Shown piece by piece: positions 48,001-59,409 of a DNA stretch of 64,000 bases. The DNA is from Chromobotia macracanthus. Lineage: Eukaryota; Chordata; Actinopteri; Cypriniformes; Botiidae. Both the position numbers and the translations under genes were made by a program. The stretch is taken from NCBI GenBank assembly GCA_036877525.1, contig JAZGTH010000146.1:90001-154000 (forward strand), written 5' to 3'. Position 1 is the stretch's first letter, and each line of letters opens with the position of its first letter. The notes under the pieces are model-generated. The model was not told where the DNA came from and did no database searches. It worked only from the letters and a program-made list of their open reading frames with translations.

Positions 48001-51000
48001 GACCCAGGCTTTCGTGACTGCTTTGTGGTTTATTTCCCAGGCCTCCTCAAAATAGAACCATCTATACTCTCTCGACAGGCCCATGATTCCCACCCACCAT
48101 TCAGAGCTTTCCACCTTATTATTAAAAACATCTTTGAATTACTTATCTTTATATTTTATATATCCTGTTTTCTGACATATTTCACTTTTTTAAATGGAAA
48201 TGAATGTTGATGGCTTGTGTTTGTATTAAAAACAAATAACAACTGTAATGATACATTATGGATTGTTGGCTAACGTTCTATAAAAATTCTCTCAAAATTA
48301 TCAAAAACGTTTATGCAGTAACGTGCAGTTATTAATGTTATATATCATATATCAAAAACATGTTTAAAACATTACGGTGATGTTTTTAAACGTTACAGAA
48401 ATAAAAAATGTTTTAAATGAAACATTAAAAAATGAATAACGTTCTTATAACCAATCAATAACATAATTACCAATACCATAACATAATATTATAACATAAT
48501 ATAACTTCAACATCTAATGTTTCTGTTTCTTAATGGAAACATTCTTATAACGTAAAAGCTGGGATGTAACTTACAAAAATATTTTGGCGCAGATAATTTT
48601 GTATTAGAAGAATTTGATGAGAAATATTTAAAGTAGTTTAATTTTCAATTACTTTGGTATCCTTGCAAATCTGAGCATAGTTTAAGACATGGTGGAGACA
48701 CGTCTTTTTTTTTTAAAAAAAAAACTGAGAAACAGGAGACTTAATTTCCTTTCCATTTATTCTCACTGAGAAGAAATATTTAACGTACAAAGATCTGATT
48801 TGTGATTATTCTTTCCTGTAAGCTCCTTCTCCAGTCCTCATTATAAAAAGTACAAACAAGCACAGGTCAAGAAAAAACAATAAACAAGGTCTTGACTCCA
48901 TTGTCTTCATTATTTTACAAGTTCTACTCTGATAGCGCCCAAGAAGGTCTTTGTTTTGAAAGGCCAGGAAAGAGTTAACAATCATGGGCGCCAAAATAAT
49001 GAGTCAAAGGGTGGGTGGTCGCCGGGGAATTCTGCTTATCATGGTGAAGAGACCGAACAGCAGGAAATACAGTAGAGGAAGTGGATTGAGGAAAAATGTC
49101 TTCTCTCCCTTTTTCTGTGCGTGTAAGCACATCAGATTGCCGTGGTGTTCAGAATGAGTGTGTTAAAGTGGCCCTATGTGTATGTTTTTGTGGGTAGAGG
49201 GTGGGCAAGGTGGGTGGTGTCACCATGTGTGTGGAAAACTAGTTAAATAAAGAGTAATATTAAAGTGTGGAAAGTGTGAATATATGTAAGGCCCAGGAAG
49301 AATGCTGGGTTTCTGGCTTAGTTGTACAGAAAGAAAGAGTGAAGTGTAGGCTTGTCAAGAACAAGTGCTTATTTTTAAGGCTTTGATATACTTCATACTT
49401 CATAAAATAACATTTTGCACAGATTCAGCCATGAGAAAAGCAAAGAAGTGATTTGATTACTGAAACATTTATACTTCTATAAATATGGTCTTCAGTTTTC
49501 AGTTAAACACTTGTTATGAGAGAGAGAGAGAGAGATTCCCTCAGGTACTGGGTATGATGTAGGTCAGCTGATGCTGGTCATCTTAGTTCTTGACAATGTA
49601 ATGTAAATTAAAACAAGTGTACTTCATACTGTGACAGACAGTATACACCTGAGACATTGTTGAGGTCCCTGAAACTCAAACAGGAGACAAATTAAGCATT
49701 ACTTCCAGAATGGACACGATGGAAACGAAAAAAAGGTAGTGAGCATTGTAACAAATGTGGTCCGGTATTCCACACATACAGAAAATGTAAAGGCAAATAC
49801 AGTACTACAGAATGCAGTATACATACTACATGCTTCAGAAACATGACAGAGCATACACAAAATAAAGGTTCCTGTAAAGTTCTTTGTTAAAGAACCTACC
49901 AACAGAACACCAACAGAACCTTTCTGTTGCACAACAGGTTATTTTTATGTTCTGCAGACTGTAACATAAGAAAAATAAATAAGCAATGGTTCTTTGAAAA
50001 GTTATTTGAGGAACCAAAATAGTTCTTGGCATTGCTGCAAAGAACCGTTTTAGCATCTTTTTTTAAAAATGTAGTATGCAACTGAACATGCTGACCTCCC
50101 TGTTCCTCACCTCTGTTTTTCTCACAATTTCTTGTCACTATTTATTGATTTTGTAATGCAAGTTTCCAGTTGCTGAACGTAAGAAAACATTTTATAAAAC
50201 AAGCACCTGCTGAATTTAGAGCCCAATTATTGCACCATGTCTGTCTTATGTAACGGGTGGTCTGAGAGTGCAGGGAATTTGTGTCATTATAATGAGATCA
50301 GAATAAAGAACATCCAACTGCAACAACCCTTAGTGAAACAAACAGCCTGAAGCTCAAGTTTTGTGTTTGCAGAAGGAAACTCCAGTAAAGCCATCAGTTG
50401 CTCAGCTAGCTGGAAGACTCAGAGGTCACGCGCTGCCAGCGCCAGGAAACATAGAGGTAATGATTTATGAGTCTTTATTTATGAGTCTTAATTTCATAAT
50501 TTGTTATTTCCCTAACCATAACCATTTGTCTGTTCTGAATCATGGTAATGTTTGTTTTATATTTAAATTCAGTAGTTTTGAGAAGATATCACTTATTACT
50601 TTTTCAAGTGTTAGAAGGGGCATCTATCACACATAGGTTATTTGAAGCTGAACAACCAAACAGACGACGAAGTCGAGCACGAGGTCAGCACATAACATTT
50701 ACTGGACTCATGCCAGTGTGGTTGGGTTTCCTGGTGTTAGCTAATGCTATATGTTATCCCCTGTTTCCTGACTGTTTGTGCTGGTTATTAAGCAGAAGGT
50801 GGGTGCATCTTTACAGGAGTTGCCAGACCCGAAGGTAGAAATTTGCAAGGATGTGTTTGTCACTCATGATGAGAGTTTACTGAAATAAGTGAATCAGTAT
50901 TTGGCTCGTCATATAATCTCAACTCTATGGGGTGGGCGGATATGTAGAATAATTTTTTTTCTAGTCCAATAATGTGACTGGAATCTTCATCTCATGTAAG

Positions 51001-54000
51001 TGAACATAATATTAAACATATTTGTTAAATGTACTGTTAATTTCTTCAGTCACTCAGTACACCTTTGAAGTGTGTAAGTTCTGTGTTGCTGCAGTATTCC
51101 AAACAGAATTGCAAGGATAATGACTGTTTTTTCTAGTTTTCTGAACACTCCCCCATCAGCCATTTGGGGGATAGCCCCGGCCAAAATCTATGCCATTGGC
51201 TGAGCCAGTGTTGCTGTGCCAGGCCAGTTGGCACGCTCAAACAAACAGAAATGTTTTGAGCCATGGTATTCACACATTTGTTCAGCAAATCAGCCTACAA
51301 ATCAATGAAGTCTTGTATACATCAAACAAGTCTTGTAAATCAATGTCTTTTTTTGGTACAGAAACCTTCCATCTGCCCTCATCCTTCCAAAATGAAAATA
51401 AAGAGTTCTCCTCTCATTGAAAAGTTACAGGTGAGAACATTCAACTCCATTAAACCTTCCCACAATCATTTTTGAACATAAGTATTACTGCTATATATGA
51501 TTGACGTGAAAGGTTCTGTTTCACATCAATTACACAGATTGTTGATGATGTGAGATTTATAAAGGAAACAGTAAATCTCATGCATCATACTAAAACTATC
51601 TGCTGAAATATTCAAGTAAATCGCATGAAAGCATGCAATGACAGGTTCAGTCATCAGAGCATTCGGTTTTATATTTTGTAAGGTACATATACTGGGAAAG
51701 ATGATGGAAGAGCCAGATTTGTCATCTAATACTGAAATATCTACCAAAACGTCAGTGTCAGAACTTTTCAGTGTCAGATCTACCTAGTGGAAACAAGGTA
51801 GAATGGGTGAAAGGACTTTGCTGTCAAGCGAATGCGTATTGAATTTTACTTCAACTTTCCTGACACCTTGTGTTTAAAATCAGTTATTGCAGGATCAATA
51901 TTAATAATGACGTCAATATGTTAGCACTTTACTCACTTGGTAGAGTATTGCGTTAGCAGCGCCGAAGGTCGTGGGTTCGATTCCCAGGGGGCACATATAC
52001 TGATAAAATATATAATTTTAATGTATTATAAGTCGCTTTGGATAAAAATGGCTGCCAAATGAATAAATGTAAATGTAACCCGTCCAAGTTAGTGCACACA
52101 CATTAGGAGTAGTGAATTGTGAACACACACACTGTAAACCATGAACACACACACCCAATGGGCAGTGGGCAGCCATTCACTGTGGCACAATACAAATATG
52201 GGTCAGAAAAATAAATGGATGGATATAAAAAAACATATGTTTGTTTACAGATGTTGCATCTAATGCAATAATATTCAAATGCATTATAAGTAAATATTAC
52301 CTATGTAAATGCTTTTGGGGCCTCTGTTTCTGATACAGAGGGGTGTCTAGTTAATGTGATCAATGTCATTGGTCAGAGGTACACATGCACTCACAGAAGG
52401 GAGGAGTCAACACTATCCTGTCCAATCAGCTCAGAGTCATACACTAATGAGATAATGACTTGGCTACTGTTTCTGAGTGCTGAGCTGCCCTAGACTTAAC
52501 TTAGCAGCCATTAGGCAGTCATGGGACAAAAGGGTTGTCGTTTCTCTCTGTTTTACTTTTCCTCTGCACAGGTAGGTGTTTTATATTTAAGTTAAAGTCT
52601 TACAATTTTAATTCACACTTACAGAAAAAGAATACAATCAAGTTTACATTTGCTCTTAGCTGTACTCTCTTAAATAAGCTTTTCTTTCCTTATGTCTGGT
52701 TCAAGCATATTGATAATGGATTATGTCATCTGCATTAAGATGAATTATTTTGTTGGCTTTTTGTTTACAAAGTTAGGCTGTTCTATTTTAATTATAAACC
52801 ACACCACTAATCTGTGTCCACTGATGACACTGTTCGTCCATTCTGAAATTTACAGTATAGGTATTAACATAATTGTACCCACAGAAGTTACAGGTTCCCC
52901 TGAATAATTTCAAATATCTTTTGTGAATTTTGACCAAATACTGTGTAAAATATTGTTCAATTAATTTGCACTTGTAATTATACTTGTAATTATATTTGTA
53001 TTATACTGTGTCAACTTGCTCAACTAGCTGGCTATCCTGCTCTATTAGATATCTGCCATTTAGAACCCTTACAACCAAACCCATAATGCTTTACATTGGG
53101 CAATGTTCAATTCAGTTATTCAATTTTCCTAACCTGTTACATCCTGAAAGTGGACTTTAAAGATATTTTAGGTAAATAGCATACAAAAAAAAGGCTTATA
53201 AAGCTAAATATGTTTTTGACACTTTCAGTTACAGATTTCTCATTTTTTGTCTTTTAAAGGCCAATCTCGCTCTCTCTCCAACTGTACTGCTGTCTCCACC
53301 TAAAAGTCCAGAGACCAAACAGCCACCCACTGTTTCTGATCCTAACAGCCCCTGCAGCTCCCTCAGATCCACTCTGCAGCCCACTCAGCTGTCCTGTGAA
53401 GATGAGCTGCCGGTCAGCTTTGAGCAGCCAGCTGAGGGCACTCCACTGCTCAGCATCAACAAGGTACTTAACCTTTGAAAGCATTTTAATACACGGTAAA
53501 TCTCAAATAAACTGTGAAAAAAAATATACAGGTCATATTTTATTTAGAATCAGAAGACATCTTCAAAGTCAAAACTGTCAAAAAATTGTTTATTTTTTTT
53601 TGGGGGGGGGAGGGGGAGAATACACATTTCAATTTTTTCATACTGTTTGGGAACTTCAAAAGACTGCAAAATGCAGTGCATTTTGAAAGCAGGGATAAAT
53701 CTCATTTGCAGAAAAATCTTGCTTGGCAGAATTTCTGTGAAAGTCACACAACTTTTGTTTATAAGTACCTCTTAAAAAGAAAACAGTGCCAACTGAGTGA
53801 TTGTACCAGACTTAAAGTATAAAAACAGTAAGGCCCTTATTGAGACCAGAATAAAAATCTGCTTTTTAGTTTAAAACATGGAAATACCATTTTAATATTT
53901 TGAATATAAAAGGAAGAAATGTTTAAAGATCTTATTACATTGAAATGAGAGTTTAGTTCATGTACATTAGCTTTAGGTCATTTGTATGACAATGTACTCC

Positions 54001-55562
54001 TAAACATTAATAACATTCTACCAGAATGCACCTAAAATTGACTCCATATGTTTTGTCCAATAATCTCCATAACGAACGGCAATCTCTGATGTGTGTAATG
54101 CAAGTTCTGATGATATCAGCATGAAGTTGCGTGTGTCTCATGAGGGCTTAAGCTCTCAGTAAGCCTGTAGAGTTTCCGCATGCAGTGTCCGAGGACACAG
54201 CAGTGGAGTTTGCACATTATAATCCCATCAGCCTACTTCTGCATCACGACCTCTATAACCTCAAGTTTATACTGTTTAACAGAGTATTTACATGACAACA
54301 ATATGTACTAAATATGTTTCTCTCATTTTATTTCCTGGTTGAGGTGATTAGTAAATATTTGGTATAATTTCCACAACTCATGCATGCTACATGGGTTGTG
54401 TTTTGTATTTGGTAGCATATTACTTTCACTATATTTACAGCTTGCAGTATGTACAGTATACGGTGCATAGTATGTGAAATCTGAATGCAGGAATGCTACT
54501 GCTACATTGTCAAAAATACAGCACACTGCATTGAATACTGTATCCCACAATGCAATGTGCTCACCTTCACTTTTTATTTCCATAATGACAAAAGAAGCAA
54601 TATTACCTGCATAGTTTAAGATCTCTGACTTGACTTTTTACTTAGACTGCCATAAAGACCTAAAGATTTGTACACTAAATTTGTCATAACTTATTGGTTA
54701 TAAAATAACCAATAAGTTTTAATTATTAAGATAAGTGCACACTGCCCACTGATTTAAACATGCTGCAGTGTGTTGAGTTATGTGACAACAATTAAATGTA
54801 CGTTGCGTATAACACTTGTTTTACATACTATTCACATAATACTAAAACACATAAAAACAAATGTTAGGCTAGAATCTAAAGCAGCATGTACAATCATTCA
54901 TTGTGAAGGCTTCCCAGAATGCATTGTGAGCAGCTAAATCCAAAATGACAGATGAGAGAAATGTCAACTGCAAACATTCCTAAATGTACTCAGTATTTAA
55001 AAACATAAATTAAACTTTTGTGTTTTTGTGTCTTTTGTGTTTGTTAGATTATTGCATAAGCAACATGCTAATGTCAAACTCTATTGTACAAACTATTACT
55101 GTACAAACAATACTAGGCTTATTTTGTGTCTCAACCACACAGAGTCGAGCCAGGCTGTCTTTTAAGAGACGGCTGCCCACACGTCAACACAGGAAGTCAG
55201 CAGGCGAGGGGACAAAGGCATATGAGGAAAATGAGTCATGCCAACCAGACAGCCTGCAGCAGAATGGAGATGGAGAGGAGGTGTTGGGTGGCCCTGTGCA
55301 GGAGGGTAAAGAAGATAAGATGGCTTCCTCTCTGACCAACAGTGACACAGAGCCTGAAAGTCAGGAAAGAGACAAGATTGAGAACAGAGATGCTCCTCAA
55401 GAAAACGAGAGGACTGAAGTAACTAAGACAGGAAATAAGGAAGAAGAAACTGACTGTACACAGACCCAGGAATCTGAGCAAGAAGACATCACAGAAAATC
55501 AGACAGAAATTACAGAGAATGAGGAACTGCTAGGCACTGAGACAACCCCAAAAGAGAAGTGA
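43145..55562 (+). CDS. rcsd1: RCSD domain-containing protein 1 (CapZIP), span of five coding exons
   Basis: Exons 43145-43150, 50373-50456, 51362-51430, 53260-53463 and 55143-55562 are all in phase 0 and join to about 260 codons. Landmarks shared with human RCSD1 are P-S-V-A-Q-L-A-G-R near the N-terminus, K-I-K-S-S-P-L-I-E-K-L-Q-A-N-L, L-P-V-S-F-E-Q-P-A-E-G, and S-R-A-R-L-S-F-K-R-R-L-P-T-R-Q followed by a Glu-rich tail. Family knowledge: CapZIP binds the actin capping protein CapZ and is phosphorylated by stress-activated kinases, mainly in muscle and leukocytes. Human RCSD1 is 416 residues, so the acidic tail is shorter here. Which teleost paralogue it is cannot be told. Confidence 0.9.
44343..44388. 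repeat. Perfect 21-bp inverted repeat with 4-nt loop
   Basis: The arm 44343-44363 is exactly the reverse complement of 44368-44388, with loop gcat. AT-rich, in rcsd1 intron 1. Long enough to extrude as a cruciform or fold as an RNA hairpin; no element boundary is visible around it. Confidence 0.95.
44590..44914 (-). mobile_element. Tc1/mariner-type non-autonomous element, one end missing
   Basis: The right end on + reads gtgtgtccaaatgtttgac tagtagtgta, the complement of the fish Tc1-type terminal motif 'TACACTACYRGTCAAA.TTTGGACACAC'. The interior complement includes 'agtagccaca', 'cagctctgcatagtcttct' and 'caccaactttatgatgg', words of the same family. No matching left end was seen. In rcsd1 intron 1. 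Confidence 0.65.
44992..45021. repeat. (GA)n microsatellite
   Basis: Fifteen GA units in rcsd1 intron 1, flanked by GA-rich sequence. Confidence 0.9.
48250..48570. repeat. Interspersed repeat with 'aacgttctataa' words
   Basis: AT-rich stretch with repeated 'acgtt' / 'aacattacggtgatg' / 'aacgttacag' words, ending in 'aaaagctgggatgtaac'. It resembles fish DNA-transposon remnants. The left border is unclear. Confidence 0.35.
49518..49535. repeat. (GA)n microsatellite, short
   Basis: About nine GA units in rcsd1 intron 1. Confidence 0.75.
49845..50075. repeat. Interspersed repeat with GGTTCTTT/AAAGAACC words in both orientations
   Basis: Contains agttctttgttaaagaacc, cagaacaccaacagaacctt, caatggttctttgaaaag, gaggaacc and aaagaaccg. 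The inverted arms suggest a palindromic fish MITE. Lies in rcsd1 intron 1. Confidence 0.5.
50373..50456 (+). CDS. rcsd1: rcsd1 coding exon 2
   Basis: Acceptor tgtttgcag, donor gtaatg; 84 nt. It reads K-E-T-P-V-K-P-S-V-A-Q-L-A-G-R-L-R-G-H-A, matching human 'PSVAQLAGRFREQA'. Confidence 0.9.
51362..51430 (+). CDS. rcsd1: rcsd1 coding exon 3
   Basis: Acceptor tggtacag, donor gtgaga; 69 nt. It reads K-P-S-I-C-P-H-P-S-K-M-K-I-K-S-S-P-L-I-E-K-L-Q, matching human 'HPPKFKVKSSPLIEKLQ'. Confidence 0.92.
51922..52078 (+). mobile_element. tRNA-Ala-derived SINE, cyprinid type
   Basis: Same family as the copy at 15819. It has an intact B-box region (ggttcgattccc), the body 'atactgataaaatatataa' and the tail 'aagtcgctttggataaaaat' plus a 3' end of aataaatgtaaatgtaa repeats. 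It lies in an rcsd1 intron. The A box is damaged (cactcacttggtagagt). Confidence 0.85.
53260..53463 (+). CDS. rcsd1: rcsd1 coding exon 4
   Basis: Acceptor cttttaaag, donor gtactt; 204 nt. It reads A-N-L-A-L-S-P-T-V-L-L-S-P-P-K-S-P, a Ser/Pro-rich stretch, then E-L-P-V-S-F-E-Q-P-A-E-G and I-N-K. The S-P sites are candidate proline-directed kinase targets. Confidence 0.92.
54688..54718. repeat. Perfect 14-bp inverted repeat
   Basis: Arms aacttattggttat (54688-54701) and ataaccaataagtt (54705-54718) around loop aaa, in the last rcsd1 intron. Confidence 0.9.
55143..55562 (+). CDS. rcsd1: rcsd1 terminal coding exon
   Basis: Acceptor accacacag, stop TGA at 55560-55562. A basic segment S-R-A-R-L-S-F-K-R-R-L-P-T-R-Q-H-R-K-S (likely the CapZ-interacting part, by comparison with human R-G-S-I-K-R-R-P-P-S-R-R) is followed by about 115 residues rich in Glu, Asp, Thr and Gln with no fold signature. 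Confidence 0.9.
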   Translation, partial: SRARLSFKRRLPTRQHRKSAGEGTKAYEENESCQPDSLQQNGDGEEVLGGPVQEGKEDKMASSLTNSDTEPESQERDKIENRDAPQENERTEVTKTGNKEEETDCTQTQESEQEDITENQTEITENEELLGTETTPKEK

Positions 55563-55983
55563 AAGTGTAAAGGCCTTTGAAAGCAAACTAGAATAGTGTA
55601 AAGTTATTACTGGTTATCTGTTTGTTTGAATATCCAGTTTATAAATGAAGCTACTAACAAAAGTTCAAATAGAGCTTGTTTATGTAAACCACAATAGGGA
55701 TGCTTGTTTATTTCTTTCTCAAGATGGGGCAATATGAACTTAAAATACTAAATATGGATGGACCCACAGAGAACAAACTGGAAAATGGATGGATGAAGGC
55801 GGATGATGTCTAAATGCAAGGACTGATTTCTGCGCTTGTAGACAAATTACATATGGATAAAAATCTAGGCAAGCCAGAATTAAGCCATTATACCAGTGTT
55901 TGCCTGAGCTAATCATATGCCTCAACTAAACAATTTGTTATTGGCTGGTCAAAATATTAGAAATGCTTTTAAACTTTAAACGT

Positions 55984-56055
55984 TAAAGGGACAGTTTGCC
56001 ATAAAAAAATTGTCATCTTTCTTTTGTAGAAGACAGATGGAGATGTTAAGAAGAA
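55984..56055 (+). mobile_element. hAT-like repeat fragment
   Basis: 'aaagggacagtttgccataaaaaa' then 'gtcatctttc...aagaagaatgtt' resembles the 5' end of the same abundant fish repeat. Located in the rcsd1 3' UTR region. Confidence 0.4.
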
Positions 56056-56661
56056 TGTTACACAATTACCATTTTAGGAAAAATGTAAAAATTCATAGGT
56101 CTTTAGCCAAATAATTTAGAGGCAAATCACATATTTTTTACATGCAAAAGGTGCAAAGCATACAAAATGATTATCAATTTTCTCGTGTATTTCTCACTCA
56201 CAGGCAGCTGTAAGATGGGTCCTCTCTAAATATACAGTCACATGAGAAAAATTACACAAAGTTAGATTAAAGGACCAACACAACTTACTCGCTGACACAT
56301 CTGACCCCACCCTGCACTACTCTTCCAGTGCTACAGGTGCATAGTAAATCCTTCCTACAGAATTCAGAATTTCCGCAATGTTCTTGACAGTCCCCCTTTA
56401 ACGATGGCCCTGAGTCAGTGTGGCACTCATGTTTTTTACTGAGAGGTTTCAAAATCCATCATGTATTTTGTATATAAAAAATTGCATGATTGTTCTAATA
56501 CAAGCAATAGAGTGGAGGAGATATCGCCAAAGCCAAACTTACCAGCAGTCTCTATCGCTATGCAAAGTACTGTGATACTTTAATATTAAATGGGAATGCT
56601 TGGAATGTATCACTGTGATTTGCAATGCTACTGTAAACAACTTACTATCCACGTATGTCTT

Positions 56662-56667
56662 AATAAA
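56662..56667 (+). terminator. rcsd1: Candidate poly(A) signal for rcsd1
   Basis: AATAAA 1.1 kb after the rcsd1 stop codon. Sequence 55563-56690 is then the likely 3' UTR; no other gene is seen there. Confidence 0.45.
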
Positions 56668-56690
56668 GAGCTTGATTTATACTTAGATTT

Positions 56691-56720
56691 AGATTTATTC
56701 ATTTAGCAGACGCTTTTATC
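56691..56720 (-). mobile_element. SINE/LINE tail fragment, inverted
   Basis: Reads tttattcatttagcagacgcttttatc on the + strand in pieces (atttagcagacgctttt), the reverse complement of the shared SINE/LINE tail. Head missing. Lies just past the likely end of rcsd1. Confidence 0.6.
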
Positions 56721-57540
56721 TTTTATTATCTTCTGTTTACAATACAATACAGTGTTACGAAAACAGTTTTATATTGGAGTGGTTGATTAACTAAGGAATT
56801 TTGTATTTGTATTTCTTACTTACAATGAATGAAATTAGTCAATGAAAAATGTGCTAAAAATTGCCTACAAAAATAATAATGAAAAAAAACGCAATAATGA
56901 TAATTTCAATCAAAATAGCATAATTACAGTTGTTTCTTGGCATATCATCAGATATAAAAGGATTCTGGCTGTTTAAAGGAGATCTCGTTTAATTTATGTT
57001 TTTACAGTTGCAACAATTATTAATAAATGGTGTTTGGGTGGCAACTATAGCAAATGAGGCAGTTTTCCCCATTTGTCCACAAGGGGGCAATAAAAGCAGG
57101 TGTTTCGACGGGCAGATTCACACCTGGCGTTTAGTGGTAAAACTTCGTTAAAAATGTATGTAACGAGTCACATAAAAATGTGGCGCAGATAGGAAGCAAA
57201 CCTAAAAGCGTGGTTTTAACACATCGGCTTGACTTTCAGTCCATAATACCAAGTCTAAAAAATGTTTTCCTAATTACAATATAAAGCACTAAATACTAAT
57301 TATTTACTAAAAACAAGTATTTGCCTTTGTGTTTTTCCCCCTTTTGACTATAAATTCCTGCTCTACACCTACTTCAGGAATCGTGAATGCAGAACATCGC
57401 ATCTGTATTTCATGCATTTTCTTCCCTTTTTGTTTCGCTTAACGCTATTATTTACTGAAACACGAGACGCATTTTAACGCCTGGATTTCACCTGCATATC
57501 ACAACTGACTTCATTCACATCTAGAAGTGGTCTGGTATTT
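56721..57540. other. Intergenic region, rcsd1 to C3orf52 homologue
   Basis: About 0.8 kb of AT-rich sequence without recognised genes. The promoter of the C3orf52 homologue should lie at its 3' end, but no TATA or CpG-rich block stands out. Confidence 0.4.
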
Positions 57541-57674
57541 CCGCAAATTCAACAGTGTATCAATGTCATTGTTTTCAACACAAACCCGGTGAAGCTCTCT
57601 GCGTAACGCCTACAAACGCCTCAGTTCCGGGTAATAAGGCAGGTCTGCTGTTGTGGGAAAGTGAGTATGGAAGA

Positions 57675-57752
57675 ATGAGTGACGAGCTGGAGTTAAAGAC
57701 CATTCAAGGGGTTCGTAACAACAATAATGTCGCCAGTGACGTTACGATCGAG
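57675..57752 (+). CDS. C3orf52-like coding exon 1
   Basis: Starts ATG-AGT-GAC and reads M-S-D-E-L-E-L-K-T-I-Q-G-V-R-N-N-N-N; donor gtaaat. The frame is open further upstream to an ATG at 57555, but homology begins at D-E-L-E-L and an ATG at 57667 is out of frame and soon stops, so 57675 is preferred. Confidence 0.8.
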
Positions 57753-58108
57753 GTAAATCAGCACATTATTTCATCTGGCTTTCATCATATTACTGTCTTC
57801 TAGCCACTTACTGGTTTAGTTACTTGTGAACGGAGATGTTTGACAAGCGCGCACACGTCCTGCCTGCCTTACTAAAGACACGGTTTCACCCCCACGGGTT
57901 TTCTTTATTGCTGTATACACTTAGAAAACCTACCTTTTAAATATATTCCTACTTTTCTTTTTAGAAAAGGTGCTGTGGTGGTACCATGGTACATATTATA
58001 CTTTGATATCATTGGTGTTGAATACATATTCATGTATTCAGAATATTTACATAGTGCTTCAAGGTATTCCAGAGAACAGCAGTTGGGCTATGGCACATAT
58101 CCAAAATG

Positions 58109-58173
<65 letters not shown>

Positions 58174-59333
58174 CATCCATCCATCCATCCATCCATCCAT
58201 CCATCCATCCATCCATCCATCCATCTATACATACTATCGGTCAAAAGTTTAGCCATCACTTGCCAAAAATGTTTATTATCTTAAAAATCTTTTAATCTGA
58301 AGGTGTATGTTTCCATGTTTGAGATTACTTTGCTAGACAAAAATATAATTGTGCTAACATATTCATTTCTTTCATTTGAAAACTACATTTTTATTTTAAA
58401 AAATATATTTTTGAAAGAGATTACTTGGATCAAATAATGAGTCCAGCATAGATGGGAATTCCTTCATTACTGTTGAAAAGCTTCCCAGGTTAAGACCTCA
58501 AGGAGCTGGATGATAAAATTCCAAGTGTATGATTTAATAAATTCTAAGCGAAGGGTGACTACATTTGAAAATGCTAAAATATAACAAAGTTTGTTTATTT
58601 AGGATGCTTTTAGTCATAATTACCACAGTTAGGAATGTGTTAACCATGGTTCTGATGGGTATACTATTATTCTAGAATGTGAAAATATAAATATAAATAA
58701 GTAATGAATAAGTGATCCGAAATCTTTGACCAGTAGTCTGTCTGTCTGTCTATTCATCCATCCATCCATCCATCCATCCATCTATCTAGCTAATCTATCT
58801 ATCCAGTCTGTATAGGTCTCTCTCTAACCAGAATGGCTGTATGTTTAAGTTATTGAGTTACTGTATTGTAAAATAGACTTCTGACAGGCTGATGCTCTTA
58901 TGCAAACGCACACAGGTGACTCCGGGGAATGGGGCTTGCCATGTCAGTGACCATGAAGTGTCTCCCCTTCTCGCACCGCGACTGGTATGAATATGAAACG
59001 CATAATAAAACTTAAGTTAGCTAATGAACCAAACATTACTTGAAAACTTGTCTGTATGTCAAAATACTACACAACTACATAAGCAGGTCTTACAAGTTTT
59101 TTTAAAAGAAACTCAGTTACAGTGTACAGTGACTCAAGAAATATGTAAACATGGTTGAAAAAAATCACTGAACCTGATTTTCTCTCAGTACGATAATCCC
59201 TCTTGCTTTGTAAATAAAGTTTTTTTTTCAAATATTTACTGCCCAAATGCCTTGCCCTGCATGCAGATTTAGTAATTAAGGAGAAAACTGATCTTTTAAG
59301 TCTGTGTGAAAATAGTTTCACCTGCATTTCTGG

Positions 59334-59409
<76 letters not shown>

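Larger units (their letters stand above)
43151..50372 (+). other. rcsd1: rcsd1 intron 1 (7.2 kb)
   Basis: No coding exon recognised. Contains the 21-bp perfect palindrome, a truncated Tc1-type element, GA microsatellites and dispersed repeats. A minus-strand open frame of 130 codons (46724-47116) resembles nothing known to me. Confidence 0.6.

Noticed and set aside
51922..51995. tRNA-Ala gene
   Set aside because: B-box region looks good, but the A box is mutated and the sequence continues into the same SINE body and tail.
57555..57674. Upstream ATG extending the C3orf52-like protein by 40 residues
   Set aside because: In frame, but homology to the family begins at D-E-L-E-L right after the ATG at 57675, and the extension looks like 5' UTR.
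58109..58226. CRISPR-like array
   Set aside because: It is a simple tetranucleotide microsatellite in a vertebrate genome, with no spacers.
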